This document shows positions 51,901 to 60,082 of a stretch of DNA of 64,000 nt, piece by piece. Source of the stretch: Bradyrhizobium sp. RP6 (lineage in GTDB: Bacteria; Pseudomonadota; Alphaproteobacteria; Rhizobiales; Xanthobacteraceae); contig NZ_RQIT01000010.1 of the NCBI RefSeq assembly GCF_003837805.1, positions 1-64,000 of the forward strand. The letters run 5' to 3'. Numbering within the stretch: position 1 is the stretch's first letter; every line of letters begins with the position of its first letter. Below the pieces are notes generated by a model that saw only the letters and a list, made by a program, of their open reading frames with translations, did not search any database and was not told where the DNA came from. Made by a program: the position numbers and the translations under genes.

Positions 51901-52435
51901 CTGGGCGCTGACGCAGCTCGGCGAGACCGACGAGGGCCTCAGCCAGATGCGCTTGGGCCTCGACGAGTACGAGGCGATGGATTCCTGGCTCGCCGGCTGC
52001 TGGTTCCGCTGCCTGCTCGCGGAAGCCTATGCCAAGGTTGGGATGCGGGATGCCGCCTTGCGCGCGCTGGACGGCGCGCTTGCAACCGCGCGGCGGACCG
52101 GTGATCATTCCTATCTCGCCGAGGTCTATCGCCTTCAAGGCGAGATTACCCTGTCGGATGGCGATCCGGCCTCGGTGCAGGAGGCCGAGGAGCTGTTCGC
52201 GCAGTCGCTTGCGACAGCGCGCAAGCAGGGTGCGCTGTCCTGGGAGCTTCGTACCGCCGTCAGCCTCGCGCGCTTGTTGCTCGAGGCCGGCAGGCGCGAG
52301 CACGCAAGTCTTCTGCTCGTGCCCGTCGTGGGCAAGTTCAGCGAAGGTCTTTGCACGCCGGACCTGACGCAGGCGATGCAGCTGGTGGCCGAGCTTGGGA
52401 CCGACGCGCCCGTGGGCGAACAGGCCGATCTGTGA
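48971..52435 (+). CDS. Class III adenylate/guanylate cyclase with SAM, AAA-ATPase and TPR domains
   Basis: A 1154-residue signalling protein. A SAM domain (about residues 13-70: LKRWLDGIGLGHYTDLFAQH) precedes a class III cyclase domain (about 92-270). The cyclase has the two metal Asp residues (Asp102 in FCDMVDST, Asp146 in VGDGILVYFG) and the transition-state pair Asn225/Arg229 (TVNLAARLQ). A large AAA/STAND ATPase follows with Walker A GEPGIGKSR (325-333), and the C-terminal half has TPR-like helical repeats. It probably makes cAMP in response to a signal sensed by the ATPase-TPR part. ATG 48971. It is divergent from the NRPS remnant and followed two bases later by the PCMT-like gene. Confidence 0.93.
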   Translation: MLENEPGTGTEGELKRWLDGIGLGHYTDLFAQHRLDLDVIGDLTESDLAELGLPLGDRKRIQRAMAALFRAETAEAPTEAVRPQARADVGAERRQLTTMFCDMVDSTSLSAQFDPEDVRDMIAGFRETCVRVVKHYEGFAARFVGDGILVYFGYPTAHEDDAERAVRAGLEIVRVLSMAHAVEPRGALGHSPAVRIGIATGLVVVGDLVGQGTEERDSAVGETVNLAARLQALAPPNGVVISASTQSLLKGKFDYRNLGVHVLKGIAEKAQAWHVVRASRMETRFAAAMGSRLTPLVNREEEISLLMGRWQQAKDGDGQVVVKFGEPGIGKSRIIQEIFERISGDRHGQVSLQCSPYYTSTAFHPFVDQLKFSLGLDREDPSALSLAGLETAIAAAHGDIQQVTPLFAALLSIPTGDRYPPLELSPQQQKDATVVALVDHFLGLAREMPLVIAFEDLHWIDPTSRKVIDLLVDRVQNRPILVIITARSEFQPSWSAHSHITTVVLNRLSRQLRTTLVERVAGRELPKEVVEEIIVKTDGVPLFLEELTKTVLESDLLTERHGRYVLSGPWRQLAIPATLTDSLMARLDRMGPFKRIAQIGATVGREFSYETLHAVANTPAEQIVAALNHLEDAGLIMRRGHPPDALYSFKHVMIQNAAHASLLHSERRKLHSRIAQVLSEMYPEKSEREPELLAYHLTESGQSEGAAGFWLKAGKQAARNGANLEAIGHLRRGLGVVHANAGIPGADEMELELRIALGNALIAAKGYAVQEVEENYIRALELGHQLDDDEKVFAATRGLWVCHFIRADLTRAHDLSVELLKFAKRQRLNERSRPAQQTGYLIEAHRSIAMTMLYRGRFAASQHHLHRCINLYSPDLHSDLMVRHGTDPGVVSLSYLGYLLWFLGRPDAAREHSEQAIANAEKIRHPFTLAFALVFGAYLCQHLRDVEGTRDHANRAMIIASEHNFLHWKQQATILRGWALTQLGETDEGLSQMRLGLDEYEAMDSWLAGCWFRCLLAEAYAKVGMRDAALRALDGALATARRTGDHSYLAEVYRLQGEITLSDGDPASVQEAEELFAQSLATARKQGALSWELRTAVSLARLLLEAGRREHASLLLVPVVGKFSEGLCTPDLTQAMQLVAELGTDAPVGEQADL

Positions 52436-52436
52436 C

Positions 52437-53231
52437 ATGCGCGATCTTGCCGCCGCGCGTGCGCGCTACGTGGAGAGGATTGCCAGGCGCGAGCGGATTT
52501 CCTCGCCCCGCCTGCTCGAGGCGCTTGCCACTGTTCCGCGCGAGGATTTTCTGCCGAGGGGGCCCTGGCGCATCAAGAGCGAGGCGGCGCGCAGCTACCG
52601 GCTGACGCCCGACGCGGATCCGGTTCATCTCTACGACAATGTGCTGGTCGCGATCGACGCCCGCCGCAAGCTCGACACCGGCTTGCCGAGCCTGTGGGCG
52701 CATCTCATCGACGTGCTCGACGTCAGCGAGAAGGAGCGCGTCGTGCAGGTCGGCTGTGGTCTTGGTTATTTCTCGGCGGTGCTGTCGGTGATCGTCGGCC
52801 CAAAGGACGACGTACATGCGGTCGAATGCGACGGGCGGCTCGCAGCCCGGGCGGCGAACCACTTGCGCCGATATCGCAACGTCACGGTCGTCAACGGCGA
52901 CGGATGCAAGGACGTCGGCGAGCCCGCCGACGTCATCATCGTCCATGCCGGCTTCCCGCAGCCGCACCTGCTCTGGCTTCAGTCGCTCCGCCCGCGCGGC
53001 CGCCTCCTGGTGCCGCTGACGCGGCGGGATCGCGAAGGCGTCGCCCTCAGGATCGCGCGCAGGGGCAGGGGGTTCGAAGCTGAGGCGATCCAGCAGATCC
53101 GGATCTTCCCCGGCCATGGCCGCGGCACCACCGGCCTCGACGACCGCGTCGCCGACTGGTGGCAGCGAGCATCAGCGCTGGCACCGCTGCGCTTTCGTAG
53201 GCTGGAGCAGGGGCTGCCGGCGGATGGCTAA
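52437..53231 (+). CDS. Protein-L-isoaspartate O-methyltransferase-like protein
   Basis: A 264-residue protein of the PCMT fold. The N-terminus (RISSPRLLEALATVPREDFL) and DPVHLYDNVLVAID are the substrate-side regions; VVQVGCGLGYFSAVLSVI (residues 102-119) is SAM motif I, with AVECDGRLAARAANHLR as motif II. PCMT repairs isoaspartyl residues in aged proteins. Its length exceeds the usual 210-220 residues because of a C-terminal extension. ATG 52437 lies one base after the cyclase stop, so translation is likely coupled. Whether it is a true repair enzyme or a divergent family member is open. Confidence 0.85.
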   Translation: MRDLAAARARYVERIARRERISSPRLLEALATVPREDFLPRGPWRIKSEAARSYRLTPDADPVHLYDNVLVAIDARRKLDTGLPSLWAHLIDVLDVSEKERVVQVGCGLGYFSAVLSVIVGPKDDVHAVECDGRLAARAANHLRRYRNVTVVNGDGCKDVGEPADVIIVHAGFPQPHLLWLQSLRPRGRLLVPLTRRDREGVALRIARRGRGFEAEAIQQIRIFPGHGRGTTGLDDRVADWWQRASALAPLRFRRLEQGLPADG

Positions 53232-53326
53232 TACTTCGTTTCATTTTACCTTGATTGCGATCGCAAGTTTCCAACGCCCCACATTGGCGCTATGAGTGCG
53301 GCCTGATTGCCATTCGAGCGCGCGCC

Positions 53327-54277
53327 ATGCATTCCGTCGCCCTGCTGACTGCCAGCTACGCCAAGGATATCGAGCGCTTTTCGCTGCTCAGCGAGAGCAT
53401 CGACACCTGGCTCTCGGGATATAAGCGGCATTATGTTCTCGTTAACGATGAGGACGTTCCGCTGTTCGCGCGGTTCGCCTCCGACAAGAGGGTCATCGTT
53501 CCGGCCTCGCACTACCTGCCGAAATGGCTGTTCGCGGTGCCGCCGGCCCTCCAGTTCCTCAGCAGCCGGCGTGTCTGGCTCTCGCTGCTGTCGTCGCCCG
53601 TGCATGGCTGGCACATCCAGCAGATCCTGAAGATCGCAGGCGTTCTCAATGCGTCCGAGCAGCGCGTCTGCATCCTGGATTCGGACAATCTGTTCTTCCG
53701 CGAATTCGACGTCAGCCGATATGCCGGCGACGAGAAGGCGCCGCTCTACGTCACGCGCAAGGCGATCGGCGCCGACCACCCGGTGCATGGCGTGTGGCTC
53801 CGCACCGTGGATCAACTTCTGGGGATCGAGCAGCGCTCGTTCCCGGCGGACGATTATGTCGGCAACGCGCTGGTCTGGGACAAGGACACCGCGCGCGCGA
53901 TGACCGACGCCATCAAGTCGGCGACGGGCTTGAGCTGGGCTCTGGCGCTGTGCCGGAAGAAGAAGTTCTCCGAATATCTGCTTTACGGGAACTTCGTCGC
54001 GAACTCGCCGGAACATCTGGCGAGGCATCGGGTCACTGAAGACAGCATCGCAGCCTCGCACTGGGACGATACGCCACTCGACCGTCCGGCCATCGAAGCG
54101 ATGATGCGGGCTGCTTCGCCCGAGCAGGTGGCGCTCTGCATCCAGTCCTATTCGTCGACCTCGGTCGACGACATTCGTGACGTGTTCCGCCTCTCTTCGC
54201 GCGACCGTCGCAGTCCGGGCCTTGCTCCCGATCACATCGGAGATGCGCCCGCGTTCGAAACGCCGAGGACACGCTGA
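53327..54277 (+). CDS. DUF6492 family protein, probable glycan-related
   Basis: A 316-residue protein beginning MHSVALLTASYAKDIERFSL, the start expected of DUF6492 proteins, which resemble glycosyltransferase A folds. An acidic motif, VCILDSDNLFFREFDVSRYA, contains the DxD-like SDN at the centre, and LYGNFVANSPEHLARHRVTE lies in the C half. It sits beside a GT1-like glycosyltransferase, a xylanase and a flippase, so a role in polysaccharide assembly is plausible. ATG 53327 starts the conserved region. The reaction is not known. Confidence 0.78.
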   Translation: MHSVALLTASYAKDIERFSLLSESIDTWLSGYKRHYVLVNDEDVPLFARFASDKRVIVPASHYLPKWLFAVPPALQFLSSRRVWLSLLSSPVHGWHIQQILKIAGVLNASEQRVCILDSDNLFFREFDVSRYAGDEKAPLYVTRKAIGADHPVHGVWLRTVDQLLGIEQRSFPADDYVGNALVWDKDTARAMTDAIKSATGLSWALALCRKKKFSEYLLYGNFVANSPEHLARHRVTEDSIAASHWDDTPLDRPAIEAMMRAASPEQVALCIQSYSSTSVDDIRDVFRLSSRDRRSPGLAPDHIGDAPAFETPRTR

Positions 54278-54288
54278 GGACCAGCGCC

Positions 54289-55356
54289 TCAGGCGTCCCT
54301 CGTGAACTTGCCGATAACGTCCATGAACGGCTTCGGCTTGAACTCGCCGTCGAGCGGCAGCGGACGGTTCGGCTGCTTGTCCTTGCGGGAGAAGGTGCCG
54401 TTGATCCAGCTGTAACGGTCCGAGATGCCCCAGGTCAGGATCGAGCGCACCGGGCCGCTGGCCGAGATCGCCGTCAGCAGATCGTCGACGCGCTTGGCGA
54501 CGATGGCGTCGCGCTCTGCCGGATTGCCCGCCAGCTTCTGGTCGTCGACGTCGAGCTCGGTGACCAGCACCTCGAGCCCCCAGGAGCGCAGCTCGGCCAC
54601 GAACGCGGCGAGCCCGTGCGTGTCGATCTCGAGCTCGGCGTGCAGATGCGATTGCAGCCCCACCGCGTGCAGCGGAACACCCTGATCGAGCAGGTCCATG
54701 ATGAGGTTGCGGTAGGCTGCCCGCTTGGCGATGAACGAGTCTTTCGCCGACTCGATGTCATATTCGTTGATCGCGAGCTTGACCGAGGGGTCGGCGGCGG
54801 CCGCCGTGCGGAACGCCAATGGAATCCAGCCTTGACCCAGATGCTGTGTCCAGAACGTGTCGCGCCGGTCCTTCGTACCGCGGGGATTGTCCGGGATCGG
54901 CTCGTTGACGACATCCCACGACGTCAGCTTGTCCTTGTAGTAGGACACCACGGTGCCGACGTGGTCGCGATACGCGCGCTCGACGCCCTTGGTGGTCTTG
55001 ATCTGCTTGGTCCAGTCCGGAATGTCGTGATACCAGGCGAGCGCGTGGCCGCGCATCGTCAGATCGTTGTCTCGCGCGAAATCCAGGATCGCGTCGGCGC
55101 GTTCGAAGGCAAACGTATGCGCGTCCGGCCGCAACATCGGCCATTTCAGCTCGAGCACCGGCACCACCTGGGTGCAATAGGTGCTGATGGCCTCGCCGAG
55201 CCTGGGATCGGCTTGCAGGTCCCAGAGCGTCGCCGCAGCGCCAAAGCCGGGACGGCGCTGGGCGCGTCTCGACGCCGGCACTGCGGACGCCGATGCGCCC
55301 GCCGCGAGGCTCGCCGCGCTGCCGAGGAGAAATTCGCGTCGGTCGATCCTGGTCAC
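54289..55356 (-). CDS. Endo-1,4-beta-xylanase, GH10 family, Tat-exported
   Basis: A 355-residue GH10 glycoside hydrolase. A Tat-type signal (RREFLLGSAASLAAGASASA) precedes the TIM barrel. The acid/base Glu152 is in SWDVVNEPI and the nucleophile Glu267 is in VLVTELDVDD; HALAWYHDIPDW and GISDRYSWINGT are further family lines. It would hydrolyse xylan or a similar beta-1,4 glycan in the periplasm or outside. GTG 55356 overlaps the stop of the glycosyltransferase (GTGA). Being in one operon with a glycosyltransferase suggests a role on the cell's own polysaccharide, which is inference; plant xylan degradation is the alternative. Confidence 0.92.
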   Translation of the reverse strand: MTRIDRREFLLGSAASLAAGASASAVPASRRAQRRPGFGAAATLWDLQADPRLGEAISTYCTQVVPVLELKWPMLRPDAHTFAFERADAILDFARDNDLTMRGHALAWYHDIPDWTKQIKTTKGVERAYRDHVGTVVSYYKDKLTSWDVVNEPIPDNPRGTKDRRDTFWTQHLGQGWIPLAFRTAAAADPSVKLAINEYDIESAKDSFIAKRAAYRNLIMDLLDQGVPLHAVGLQSHLHAELEIDTHGLAAFVAELRSWGLEVLVTELDVDDQKLAGNPAERDAIVAKRVDDLLTAISASGPVRSILTWGISDRYSWINGTFSRKDKQPNRPLPLDGEFKPKPFMDVIGKFTRDA

Positions 55357-56336
55357 GCGTGACGCTGCATCGCCGCTTCGGCGATCTCGTAATAGTGAAG
55401 CGCGCCCTTCTCGAGCGTCAGGTGGTCCAGCACATAGTCGCGCGGCGCGAAGTCCCCCGCGCCGACGTGCGACCAGAAGCGGTCCCAGCCCGCGGCGAAC
55501 CCGCTCGCATCGGTGAAGGTCATGCCACAGCGTCCGTCGAAATAGGGAACGGAGGACACGTCGCCTTCGAACCTCACCTTGTCCGGAAAATATTTCGGAT
55601 CCTGCCACGGTCCGCCACGGTCCCAGGCAAAGACAGGAACGCCGCTCGACAGCGCCTGCTGGCAGGCGATGCCCTGGCTTTCGTGCTCGCAGAGGAAGAC
55701 CATGCTGCGGCAACGCGCCAGCGCGGCCTTGTAGTCGTCTTCCTTGTAGTGCCCGTAGCGGATCACCTCGACGGTACGGCCGCTCGCCGCGAGATGCCTG
55801 CGGATCGGCTCGATCAGCTCTCGCTCGTACCGTGCTTGATCCCAGCGGACCTTGTCGTAGAGCAGCACGTCGACGCTCTTCTGATCCGCCGGCGCGGGTG
55901 TCCATAGATCGGTCTCGATGCCGACGGGCCAGGCACCGACGTGGGGCCAGTGCGGACGGAACATGTCGGCATACCACGCGCACGGCACCAGCACGCACCT
56001 CACATCGAGGTCCTTCAGGCTCTCCGGCGCATCGATCGGATGGTCATACATGGCGACGCCGAGCAGGAGCGGGTTCTTCCACTTGAACCAGTCGAGCACG
56101 AACGGCCGGCCGATGATGCAGGCAAGTTCCTCGGGATGCTTCCGGATGTAGTGATAGTCGTTGACGCGGTAACGGATGCCGAGCCGATCGAGGCCCGCGC
56201 ACAGATTGAGCAGGACGCGCCGCTGTCCGCTGATGAAGGACTTGCCCAGCAGCAAACGCCGCAGCAGCGGCCGGAGATGACGGTCGCCGGGAAACCAGCG
56301 GTCGTCCCGTTCTTCGAAAAAGAGGTTGAGGACCAT
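55353..56336 (-). CDS. Glycosyltransferase (GT-B, family 1-like)
   Basis: A 327-residue protein if it starts at ATG 56336, preceded by AGGAGG; an ATG at 56441 or GTG at 56450 would add 35-38 residues. It starts MVLNLFFEERDDRWFPGDRH and carries the GT-B C-half pattern SMVFLCEHESQGIACQQALS near residue 240, where the sugar nucleotide is held (E-x7-E-like). GVPVFAWDRGG follows. It probably builds an exported glycan together with the neighbouring flippase. The stop overlaps the GTG start of the GH10 gene by four bases, so the two are co-translated. Confidence 0.85.
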   Translation of the reverse strand: MVLNLFFEERDDRWFPGDRHLRPLLRRLLLGKSFISGQRRVLLNLCAGLDRLGIRYRVNDYHYIRKHPEELACIIGRPFVLDWFKWKNPLLLGVAMYDHPIDAPESLKDLDVRCVLVPCAWYADMFRPHWPHVGAWPVGIETDLWTPAPADQKSVDVLLYDKVRWDQARYERELIEPIRRHLAASGRTVEVIRYGHYKEDDYKAALARCRSMVFLCEHESQGIACQQALSSGVPVFAWDRGGPWQDPKYFPDKVRFEGDVSSVPYFDGRCGMTFTDASGFAAGWDRFWSHVGAGDFAPRDYVLDHLTLEKGALHYYEIAEAAMQRHA

Positions 56337-56704
56337 CCTGTCGCGGCCTCCTGCGCCGAAATCCGAAGGAACCGTAGGCACGTTGGTGCCGCGACAAGGC
56401 AGCGAGGCCGGTTTCACCCGGGTTGGTTCGGCAACGTCCATGTCGGTCACTTCAGGGCATCGGAGGAGTCGAGCGACGCTTCGCCATCATTGCTTCTTTT
56501 CTGTGATCACGCCGGCCGCTTCAAGGACAGGGCAAATTTAACGCTAACGCGCGATAACCGCCCGCGCGCTCCATTCGCGGTCCGATTTGCGGGCTTGTGC
56601 GGCTATCTTCGCCGATGCCAGCCGCACAATCCGATTGTCACACCAAAGTCCAACTGCCTTAACGTCTCGTTAATCCTGATGACCGCCAACGGTCCCGTGC
56701 TCGC

Positions 56705-58141
56705 ATGCTGAACCGCCATTTCTCGATTTACCTGGTCGCCTACATCCTGCCTGCGGCGGTGGGCTTTTTCGCGGTCACCGCCTATACGCGGCTTCTGAGT
56801 CCGGCCGAGTACGGCCTCTATGTCGTCGGCATCAGCCTTGCGGGCATTCTGGGCGCGATCTTCTTCGCCTGGATCAAGCTGTCGGTGTCCCGCTATCAGG
56901 CGATGTCGGCGGAGGTCGATTTCCGCGGCACGGCGATGGTCGCCTTCGCCCTCACGGCCGCGGTGCTCTGCGCCACCACCCCGCTGGTTGTCCTGTTCCG
57001 CAGCGACGTCAGTGTCGAGCTGCTGCTCGCCAGCATGTTCGTCGCGATCATGGCGAACGCGGTCGATGTCGGCCAGGAGTTCGAGCGCGCCAAATTGCGC
57101 CCCTACCGCTTCGCGGCGATCTCGATCGTGCGCAGCGTCTCCAGCGTCGGCTTCGGTCTCCTTGCCATCTGGCTCGGCTGGGGTGGATTGGGGTTGCTCG
57201 CCGCGTTTGGTCTCGGGTCGCTCGCCGGCATCATCCTGAACCTCGTCGGCGACCGCACCAGGATCGCGCGATTCCAGCGCAGCCAGTTCATGCAGCTGGC
57301 GCGCTACGGCCTGCCGCTGACGCTGGCAGGGCTTTCCGTTGCCGTCTATTCGGCCTGCGACCGGCTCATTGTCGCCTATTTGCTCGGCAAGGACGCTGCC
57401 GGCATCTTCGGCGTTGCGGCCGATCTGCCACGCCAGTTCATGGTCATGATCGCATCCAGCGTTGCCGCAGCAACCGTGCCGCTGGTGTTCCGGTCGTTGG
57501 CCGAGAAGAACGGCGAGACGACGCGGGAGCGGCTGACCGAAAGCCTCGAGCTCCTGCTCGTCGTCGTTGCGCCCGTTGCGGTCTGGCTCGCGCTCGCCGC
57601 GGACCAGGTGGCCGGCACGCTCGTCGGCATCGACTTCCGCGCCGGCGTCTCGGCGCTGCTGCCGACGCTGGTGCTCGCCCGTTTCTTCGGCATCGCCAAT
57701 CAGTTCTACGTGCAGATCAGCTTCCAGCTCGCCGAACGGCCCTTCATGCTGGCGGCGCAATCCTTTCTCACGCTGGTGATCAGCGTCGCCCTGATGTTCG
57801 CGCTGATCCCCGGCTACGGCCTTTACGGCGCGGCCCTGGCGACGCTGGCGACCGAGGCGATCGGCTTCCTCGTTGCCGCCGTCTTGATGCATCGGGCCTA
57901 CCCGGTCCCGTTCGAGTTCAATCGTCTCGCCGGCGTCGCCGTCTCCGCAGCCGCGATGGCGGTCGCGATCCTGATTGCGCGGTCGCAGGCGGGCGGCACC
58001 GGCTTCGTGTCGCTCGCCGTCGTCAGTCTCGCCGGCGGCCTCGCCTATGCAGCTGCGGCCTGGCTGCTGAATGTTGCGAACGTGCGAACGTTGTCGCTGC
58101 GTTTCCTGCGAACGTCGAACCGCAAGGCGCTCGGCGTTTAG
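56705..58141 (+). CDS. Polysaccharide flippase (MATE/Wzx-like, MOP superfamily)
   Basis: A 478-residue integral membrane protein with about fourteen hydrophobic helices, beginning MLNRHFSIYLVAYILPAAVG and FFAVTAYTRLLSPAEYGLYV, the latter typical of Wzx flippases. Further segments are VYSACDRLIVAYLLGKDAAG and FAGIDFRAGVSALLPTLVLA-like regions. It probably moves lipid-linked oligosaccharides across the inner membrane. It is divergent from the glycosyltransferase-xylanase pair and forms the export step of that group. The family A repeat follows within four bases of its stop. Confidence 0.92.
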   Translation: MLNRHFSIYLVAYILPAAVGFFAVTAYTRLLSPAEYGLYVVGISLAGILGAIFFAWIKLSVSRYQAMSAEVDFRGTAMVAFALTAAVLCATTPLVVLFRSDVSVELLLASMFVAIMANAVDVGQEFERAKLRPYRFAAISIVRSVSSVGFGLLAIWLGWGGLGLLAAFGLGSLAGIILNLVGDRTRIARFQRSQFMQLARYGLPLTLAGLSVAVYSACDRLIVAYLLGKDAAGIFGVAADLPRQFMVMIASSVAAATVPLVFRSLAEKNGETTRERLTESLELLLVVVAPVAVWLALAADQVAGTLVGIDFRAGVSALLPTLVLARFFGIANQFYVQISFQLAERPFMLAAQSFLTLVISVALMFALIPGYGLYGAALATLATEAIGFLVAAVLMHRAYPVPFEFNRLAGVAVSAAAMAVAILIARSQAGGTGFVSLAVVSLAGGLAYAAAAWLLNVANVRTLSLRFLRTSNRKALGV

Positions 58142-58144
58142 CTC

Positions 58145-58220
58145 GAGCATGATCCGGAAAAGTGCGCAGCGGTTTTCCCTCGCGACAAACGCGCAACGCG
58201 TTTCCGCGGAGTTCATGCTC
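58145..58220. repeat. Intergenic palindromic repeat, family A, long copy
   Basis: GAGCATGATCCGGAAAAGTG at the left and TTCATGCTC at the right enclose GCGGTTTTCC and a CGCGACAAACGCGCAACGCG core. It matches the order of blocks in 4479-4550 and shares the left end and TTTTCC block with 130-178. The rest of the gap to 58502 (about 280 bp) holds no gene I can support; it should contain the promoter of the transpeptidase. Confidence 0.85.
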
Positions 58221-58501
58221 GAACAATAACCTGAAGGTGCGTAGCGGGCGGTGTCGGCCCATACGGCTGCACCAAAAGGTGACTTGGACATTCTGCCGCA
58301 GTGATCGACGCCAGGTTCGGGCAAGTCCCGGCCGAAGGCCGCCTTCCGCCTGCGCAAACCGTCGTATATGAGTGATTTATCGCCGGAACGTGCCGAATCT
58401 CGCCACAGACGGAACGTAAGGCGGCTGCGATTTCTTAATCCAATGATTCCAATCTGACGCGTGATCGACACAGGCGGACTGGCAATTCGACCGAGGATGG
58501 C

Positions 58502-60052
58502 ATGAAAAACCGACTGACGACGGCGCGTTCCACCGTGGCGATGCGGCGTTGGGGGCCTCCCGGAATTGTGGCGTTGGCGTCAATGGTCGCATTGGCGGCG
58601 ACGCCCGCAACCGCCGCCAAGCAGCCGCGTCAGGCGGTCGAGGCCGTGGCGCCGCGTGTGGCCGGCGAGCCGATCATGGCGATCGTGTCGATCAAGAGCC
58701 AGCAGGTCACTTTCTACGATGCCGACGGCTGGATCATGCGCGCGCCGGTGTCGACCGGGACGACGGGCCGCGAGACGCCGGCCGGCGTGTTCGCCATCGT
58801 CGAGAAGGACAAGGACCACCGCTCGACCATGTATGACGATGCCTGGATGCCGAACATGCTGCGCATCACCTGGAACGGTATCGCGCTGCATGGCGGACCG
58901 CTGCCCGGCTATGCCGCCTCGCATGGCTGCGTGCGCATGCCGTTCGGCTTTGCCGAGAACCTGTTCGACAAGACGAATATCGGGATGCGCGTGATCATCT
59001 CGCCGCACGACGCGGCCCCGGCCGACTTCTCCCACCCCTCGCTGTTCGTGCCGAAGCCGGACGCCATCGCGGCCGCGCCCGGCCTGGCCGACAAGCTCTC
59101 CGCCGAGGCCGAGGAGGCCACGCGGGCCGCCGATGCGGCCAGGAAGGCTGCTTCTGCCGCCGCGAAGGAAGCTGCCTCGCTTCCCGCCGCGCTGCGCAAG
59201 CTGGAACAGCAGAAGGCCCGCGCCGATGCCGAGCTCGCCCTCGCCGAAAAGACGCTCGCGAACGCCAGGACCGATCAGGCCCGCGCCAAGGCCGAGGAGC
59301 TGAAGCAAAAGGCGGCGGCCAAGGCTGCCGACGCGACGACACAGCTCGATGCCGCCAGGGCCGCCGCACAGCCGAAGCGCGATGCAGTGGCCGCCACGAA
59401 GGAAGCCGCGAAGGCGGCCGCGACCCGGAAAGCCGACGCCGTGAAGGCGGCGACCGACGCGAAGCTCGCAGGCGAGCCGGTCTCGGTCTACATCAGCCGC
59501 GCGACGCAGAAGCTCTACGTGCGGCGGAACACGCACAAGCCGGCGCCCGATGGCGGCGGCGAGGTGTTCGACACCAGCATCGAGGTTCCCGTCACGATCC
59601 GCAATCCCGACCAGCCGCTGGGTACGCATGTCTTCACCGCGATGGCGAAGACCGATACCGGCCTGCGCTGGAACGTGGTCACGATCGAGAACGGCGACGA
59701 GGCGAGGAACGCGCTCGACCGCATCACCATCCCGCAAGACGTGTGGGATCGCATCGGGCCGACTGCGTTGCCGCGCTCGTCGATCATCGTCTCGGACGAG
59801 CCCCTCAGCAGCGAGACCAACTACCGCACCGAGTTCGTCGCCGTGCTGAGCAACGAGCCGCAGGGCGGTTTCATCACGCGCAAGCCGACCGCGCCTGCCA
59901 TGATCGCGAGCGACGATGGCTGGGACAACGGCGGGAACGGCTTCTTCTTCTTCCAGCAGCGCGATCCCTACGTGCAGCCGGCCAATCCGCGCCGGCGCAG
60001 CCAATACCAGTACTATCAGCCGGCGCAGCCGATGCAGCGCGGCTTCTGGTAG
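58502..60052 (+). CDS. L,D-transpeptidase (YkuD) with second, degenerate domain
   Basis: A 516-residue protein with an export signal (GIVALASMVALAATPATAAK). The YkuD domain (about 55-160) has the catalytic site His130 in ALHGGP and SHGCVRMP with Cys143. It forms 3-3 cross-links or anchors lipoproteins to peptidoglycan. An Ala/Lys/Glu-rich coiled coil follows (about 195-325). The C-terminal part begins like a second YkuD domain (EPVSVYISRATQKLYVRRNT, GTHVFTAM) but lacks the HGC motif, so it is probably inactive or used in binding. ATG 58502. It stands alone, with no evident operon partner. Confidence 0.92.
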   Translation: MKNRLTTARSTVAMRRWGPPGIVALASMVALAATPATAAKQPRQAVEAVAPRVAGEPIMAIVSIKSQQVTFYDADGWIMRAPVSTGTTGRETPAGVFAIVEKDKDHRSTMYDDAWMPNMLRITWNGIALHGGPLPGYAASHGCVRMPFGFAENLFDKTNIGMRVIISPHDAAPADFSHPSLFVPKPDAIAAAPGLADKLSAEAEEATRAADAARKAASAAAKEAASLPAALRKLEQQKARADAELALAEKTLANARTDQARAKAEELKQKAAAKAADATTQLDAARAAAQPKRDAVAATKEAAKAAATRKADAVKAATDAKLAGEPVSVYISRATQKLYVRRNTHKPAPDGGGEVFDTSIEVPVTIRNPDQPLGTHVFTAMAKTDTGLRWNVVTIENGDEARNALDRITIPQDVWDRIGPTALPRSSIIVSDEPLSSETNYRTEFVAVLSNEPQGGFITRKPTAPAMIASDDGWDNGGNGFFFFQQRDPYVQPANPRRRSQYQYYQPAQPMQRGFW

Positions 60053-60082
60053 GAATGCGCCGCGCGCATCGTCGCTGTGACA

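Noticed and set aside
49709..52438. Open frame of 909 codons on the minus strand opposite the cyclase
   Set aside because: GC-rich antisense frame. Its composition (Arg/His/Leu-rich) has no domain, while the plus-strand frame shows intact cyclase and Walker motifs.
56603..58471. Open frame of 622 codons on the minus strand opposite the flippase
   Set aside because: Low-complexity Gln/Arg/Glu/Asp-rich antisense product without motifs; the plus strand encodes a recognisable multi-helix transporter.
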